17,484 nt of DNA. Source: Chloroflexota bacterium (GTDB taxonomy: Bacteria; Chloroflexota; Limnocylindria; Limnocylindrales; CSP1-4). Of the stretch, positions 14,756 to 17,484 are shown one piece after another (position 1 is the stretch's first letter; each line of letters starts with the position of its first letter). The DNA lies in the NCBI GenBank assembly GCA_003157175.1, contig PMIQ01000102.1:1-17484 (forward strand). The letters are read 5' to 3'. Both the position numbers and the translations under genes were made by a program. Below the pieces are notes generated by a model that worked only from the letters and a program-made list of their open reading frames with translations, ran no database searches and was not told where the DNA came from.

Positions 14756-15091
14756 ATGGCTGGCCTTACACCTGCCCACTTGTTGATCATCATGGTGGTC
14801 GCGCTGATCGTGGTCGGACCAGGGAAGCTGCCCGAAGTGGGCGCCGCGATCGGCAGGAGCGTGCGCGAGTTCCAGAGGGCAACCTCCGGGATCACCGACA
14901 CGGTGACCGGGGCGCTGACCGGAACGATGGCGCCGCCCGCGAACGCCCCCCAGCCGACGCAGCCCGCCCCCCCGGCCCAGTCTTACTACGCGGCCGGCCC
15001 GGCCTACCCCGCGCCGGGTGCGCCCGCGCCGGCGGCGCCGGCCGAGATCGTTCCGGTCGACGACGCCGTGCCCAGCCCAACCGACCAGTAA
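14756..15091 (+). CDS. tatA: TatA-family translocase subunit (second copy)
   Basis: A 111-residue Tat subunit related to the one encoded at 10935-11387; both begin GLTPAHL and share VVGPGKLP. It has one membrane helix (about 4-20), hinge VGPGKLPEVG (20-29), amphipathic helix AAIGRSVREFQRATSG (30-45), then a Thr-rich segment (46-58) and a Pro/Ala-rich tail with YY and AYPAPG, shorter than in the other copy. The ATG has an AAGGA ribosome site at good distance. The gene lies between galT and galK on the same strand. Together with TatC encoded 1.5 kb downstream it can make a TatAC-type translocase. TatA versus TatB role cannot be assigned with certainty, but the hinge and short helix look like TatA. 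Confidence 0.9.
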   Translation: MAGLTPAHLLIIMVVALIVVGPGKLPEVGAAIGRSVREFQRATSGITDTVTGALTGTMAPPANAPQPTQPAPPAQSYYAAGPAYPAPGAPAPAAPAEIVPVDDAVPSPTDQ

Positions 15092-15252
15092 CCCCCTCGC
15101 CCCCGGGTGTCGGCTGAGAGTCATGCGCCCGAGGTCGGCCTGACTCGGCATGCTGGCCCTTTGCCACGACCGGCGCGCTGCGACGGAGTCGGGGCTGGGG
15201 CCGGTTCAAGTGAAAGCGACGGCGGCGACCGCAGAGCGAAGGAGCCTACGGA

Positions 15253-16470
15253 ATGAGCGAAGGACAAACCGGCAACCCTTCGGCCGTGGCTCGAGCCGAT
15301 GCCCTGCGAGCCCGGTTCGAAGCGCTGCCGGCCGGGGCCGGATCCCCCGGGCCTGTCCGGCTGGTTCGCGCCCCGGGGCGCGTCAATCTCATCGGCGAGC
15401 ACACGGACTACAACCAGGGACTGGTTCTGCCGGCCGCGATCGATCGTGAGATCTGGATCGCCTTCAGGCCCTGGGATCGACCCGAGGTGGAGCTGACATC
15501 CGCTGAGTTTGGCGATACTCGCTCCTTCTCTCTTGAAGGTCTGTCGCCCGAGACACGCGGCGCCAAGTCCTGGATCGATTACGTCGCGGCCACCGCCTGG
15601 GCGATGCGCGAGGCCGGACTGGGCGTGCGCGGTTTCCGGGGCGTGATGGACTCCACTATTCCGATCGGCTCGGGGCTGAGCTCGTCAGCCGCGCTCGAGA
15701 TGGCCTCGACCTGGGCCCTCGCCGTTCCCAGAGCGCCGCGGCCGGAAGCCGGTGCGATGGCTGCCATCGCCCAGAGGGGCGAGAACCACTACGTGGGCGT
15801 CAACTGCGGGATCATGGACCAGTTCGCCAGCGCCGCCGGCCGGGCCGGGCACGCGCTGTTGATCGACTGCCGGACCAACCAGTTCAAGACCGCGCCGATG
15901 CCGGCGGGCCTCTCGCTGGTCGTCTGCGAAACCGGCTCGTCGCGCCGGCTCGAGGTCTCCGCCTACAACACTCGACGCTCCGAATGCGAGCTCGGGGTCA
16001 AGCTGATCGCGGAGCGCGAACCGGGCGTCAGGTCCCTGCGCGACGTCGATGAGGCGATGCTGGACCGGAATCGCGACAGGCTGCCCGAAGTGGTGGCCCG
16101 CCGCTGCGAGCACATCGTCCTCGAAGACGCGCGCGTCATGGACACTGTGGCAGCGCTTCGGGACGGAGACCTGGCTGCGCTCGGCCGGCTTTTCGCCGCC
16201 TCCCACGCATCTCTACGCGACCTGTATGAGGTGAGTTCCCCCGAACTCGACGCCATGGTGGATATCGCCGTCGCGGTCCCCGGTGTGGTCGCCAGCCGGA
16301 TGACCGGCGCCGGCTTCGGAGGCTGCACCGTGAACCTGGTCGAGCGCGGGGCGGAGGGAGCCCTCCGAGACGCCGTGCTGGCGAAATACCAGAACCGGAC
16401 AGGCCTGAAGCCGCGTGTCTACATCGTCGCCGCAGTCGACGGCGCCGGCGAGCTCCAGCTGCCGGCATGA
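15253..16470 (+). CDS. galK: Galactokinase
   Basis: GalK phosphorylates alpha-D-galactose to galactose-1-phosphate, the substrate of GalT encoded just upstream. This 405-residue GHMP kinase has the galactokinase signature RAPGRVNLIGEHTDYN (39-54, with R43, E49, H50 and D52). It also has the ATP-binding motif IPIGSGLSSSAALE (136-149), the catalytic base D189 in NCGIMDQFAS, and motif 3 MTGAGFGGCTVNLV (350-363). The usual CDTGV/CDT segment is CETGSSRRL here. The ATG at 15253 has GGAG 8 bp upstream; the start is well placed, with about 35 residues before the first strand. A 161-bp gap separates it from tatA, so it could have a separate promoter, but the strand and pathway link to galT support a shared unit. 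galE and galM are not in the window. Confidence 0.96.
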   Translation: MSEGQTGNPSAVARADALRARFEALPAGAGSPGPVRLVRAPGRVNLIGEHTDYNQGLVLPAAIDREIWIAFRPWDRPEVELTSAEFGDTRSFSLEGLSPETRGAKSWIDYVAATAWAMREAGLGVRGFRGVMDSTIPIGSGLSSSAALEMASTWALAVPRAPRPEAGAMAAIAQRGENHYVGVNCGIMDQFASAAGRAGHALLIDCRTNQFKTAPMPAGLSLVVCETGSSRRLEVSAYNTRRSECELGVKLIAEREPGVRSLRDVDEAMLDRNRDRLPEVVARRCEHIVLEDARVMDTVAALRDGDLAALGRLFAASHASLRDLYEVSSPELDAMVDIAVAVPGVVASRMTGAGFGGCTVNLVERGAEGALRDAVLAKYQNRTGLKPRVYIVAAVDGAGELQLPA

Positions 16471-16615
16471 CCGCCGCGGCCGGGGAGATCGGGCACGGCG
16501 GGCTGCGGTGCCGGATCGGGCGAGCGCCGGCCACTTGCTCCCGTCCCAGTGCGGGCATACTTGGCCCTGCGCGCGCGCCTTTGGGCGGCGCCCTGGACCC
16601 GAACCCTAAGGGCTG

Positions 16616-17440
16616 ATGATGGATCCCAACGTCCAACTGCAGAGCGGCGCGACATCGGCCGCCGGCCCGATGGGTCGACGAGCGCGCTTCCTGCGTCTGC
16701 CATTCCGCAACCGGGGCGACGTTCCTCCTCCGGCGCCGGTCGATCAGTCGGCGATGAGCGTGGGCGCCCATCTGATCGAGCTGCGCAACCGCTTCTTCAT
16801 CTCGATCTTCTCTCTGGTGCCCGGCTCGGTCATCGGCTTCCTGCTGTCCGACCGGATCATCGAGATCCTGAAGGCGCCGCTGCCCACCACCAAGCCGCTC
16901 ATCGCCCTGAGCCTGACAGAGCCCTTCATGATCCACCTGCAGGTGGCCGTGACGGTCGGGGTCATCCTGGCCATGCCGGTGATCCTCTACCAGTTCTGGC
17001 GCTACGTGTCGCCCGGACTGACACCCGGAGAGCGGGCGGCCGCCCGGCCGTGGGTGCCCGCGGCGATGGTCTTCTTCGCGGTGGGGGTGGGCGTCGCCTA
17101 CTTCATCCTGCCCTACGCCTCGGGCTTCCTGTATGGCTTCCAGACCAAAGACATCGAGCTGATGCTGACCGCCGATGCCTACTTCGGCTTCATCACCCTG
17201 CTCTTCCTGGCCTTCGGGGTGGTGATGGAGTTCCCGATCGTGCTGGTCCTGCTCTCCAAGGTGGGCATAGTCACCTCCAAGCGCCTGAGCAGCTCGAGGC
17301 GCATGGCCATCCTTGGCATCGTGATCTTCTCGGCCTTCGTGACCCCCGGAGCGGACCTCGTGAGCCCCATCGTCATGGCCGTGGTCATGTACGGGCTCTA
17401 TGAAGTCTCGATCGTCATGATCAGGATGGGCGGCCGCTAG
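16616..17440 (+). CDS. tatC: Sec-independent protein translocase TatC
   Basis: TatC is the polytopic receptor that binds twin-arginine signal peptides and recruits TatA. In 274 residues there is a cytosolic N-terminal extension of about 47 residues, longer than usual and rich in Arg and Pro. Then comes the hallmark HLIELRNRF (52-60), TEPFMIHLQV (101-110, with the conserved Glu E102), PVILYQFWRYVSPGLTPGER (121-140) and FVTPGADLVSPIVM (241-254). Six hydrophobic segments can be placed at about 61-78, 106-127, 146-165, 189-211, 228-243 and 248-268. Two ATGs (16616 and 16619) are in tandem, with AAGGG just upstream. The gene is on the same strand as galK, 145 bp further on. No tatB is evident. Confidence 0.95.
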   Translation: MMDPNVQLQSGATSAAGPMGRRARFLRLPFRNRGDVPPPAPVDQSAMSVGAHLIELRNRFFISIFSLVPGSVIGFLLSDRIIEILKAPLPTTKPLIALSLTEPFMIHLQVAVTVGVILAMPVILYQFWRYVSPGLTPGERAAARPWVPAAMVFFAVGVGVAYFILPYASGFLYGFQTKDIELMLTADAYFGFITLLFLAFGVVMEFPIVLVLLSKVGIVTSKRLSSSRRMAILGIVIFSAFVTPGADLVSPIVMAVVMYGLYEVSIVMIRMGGR

Positions 17441-17444
17441 AAGG

Positions 17445-17458
17445 CCGCCGGGCGGCGG
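17445..17458 (+). terminator. Possible GC-rich hairpin after tatC
   Basis: CCGCC-GGGC-GGCGG can form a 5-bp GC stem starting 4 bp after the tatC stop. There is no T-run, so termination is uncertain. Confidence 0.2.
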
Positions 17459-17461
17459 GGC

Positions 17462-17479
17462 GGACGGGACGGACGGGAC
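17462..17479. repeat. Two copies of a 9-bp tandem repeat at the window edge
   Basis: GGACGGGAC occurs twice in direct succession just after tatC. The array may continue beyond the window, so its full size is unknown. Confidence 0.6.
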
Positions 17480-17484
17480 GGCAC

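Overview
The window is about 17.5 kb of very GC-rich, densely coded bacterial DNA. The gene set points to a Gram-positive-type or monoderm-like lineage of the Chloroflexota (Limnocylindria/Ellin6529-like) or, less likely, an Actinomycetota relative. The clues are a SUF system with SufU in place of SufA/IscU, a group-I style ECF transporter, an F420-type LLM oxidoreductase, TatA proteins with a V-G-P-G-K-L-P hinge, and GTG/TTG starts. This placement is inferred from gene content and protein style; no rRNA or tRNA is present to settle it.

Layout. (1) Bases 1-2171, plus strand: the end of sufC, then sufS and sufU, the last three genes of an Fe-S cluster assembly operon; sufB and sufD presumably lie to the left. 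(2) 2427-3263, plus: a metallo-beta-lactamase-fold hydrolase preceded by a gap holding a perfect 30-bp palindrome. (3) 9353 down to 3284, minus: nucleoside hydrolase, ECF S component, ECF T component, two ECF ATPases and acetate kinase, all co-oriented. ecfT-ecfA2 and ecfA2-ecfA1 each overlap by 4 bp (GTGA and ATGA). This block is the most interesting one: it looks like an import-and-cleave salvage module for a nucleoside or modified nucleoside. (4) 9491-10693, plus: a lipoprotein built of seven near-identical 49-residue kelch-like blades. (5) 11387-10935, minus: a TatA with a long Pro/Gln/Tyr tail; 11614-12027, plus: a small four-helix membrane protein. (6) 13032-12076, minus: an LLM-class flavin oxidoreductase. 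(7) 13636-17440, plus: galT, a second tatA, galK and tatC, preceded by a 600-bp gene-free stretch with an AT-rich dyad that is a good operator candidate.

Functional logic. galT and galK carry out two steps of the Leloir pathway. The two TatA proteins and TatC can together form a minimal Tat export system, although their genes are scattered. The nucleoside hydrolase would split the compound brought in by the ECF importer. Acetate kinase lies immediately downstream but has its own promoter-like element, so its link to the importer is uncertain. A recurring TAnnCT element sits 6-10 bp before the start codon of three genes, suggesting that leaderless transcripts are common here. I found no phage, insertion sequence, CRISPR or RNA genes.
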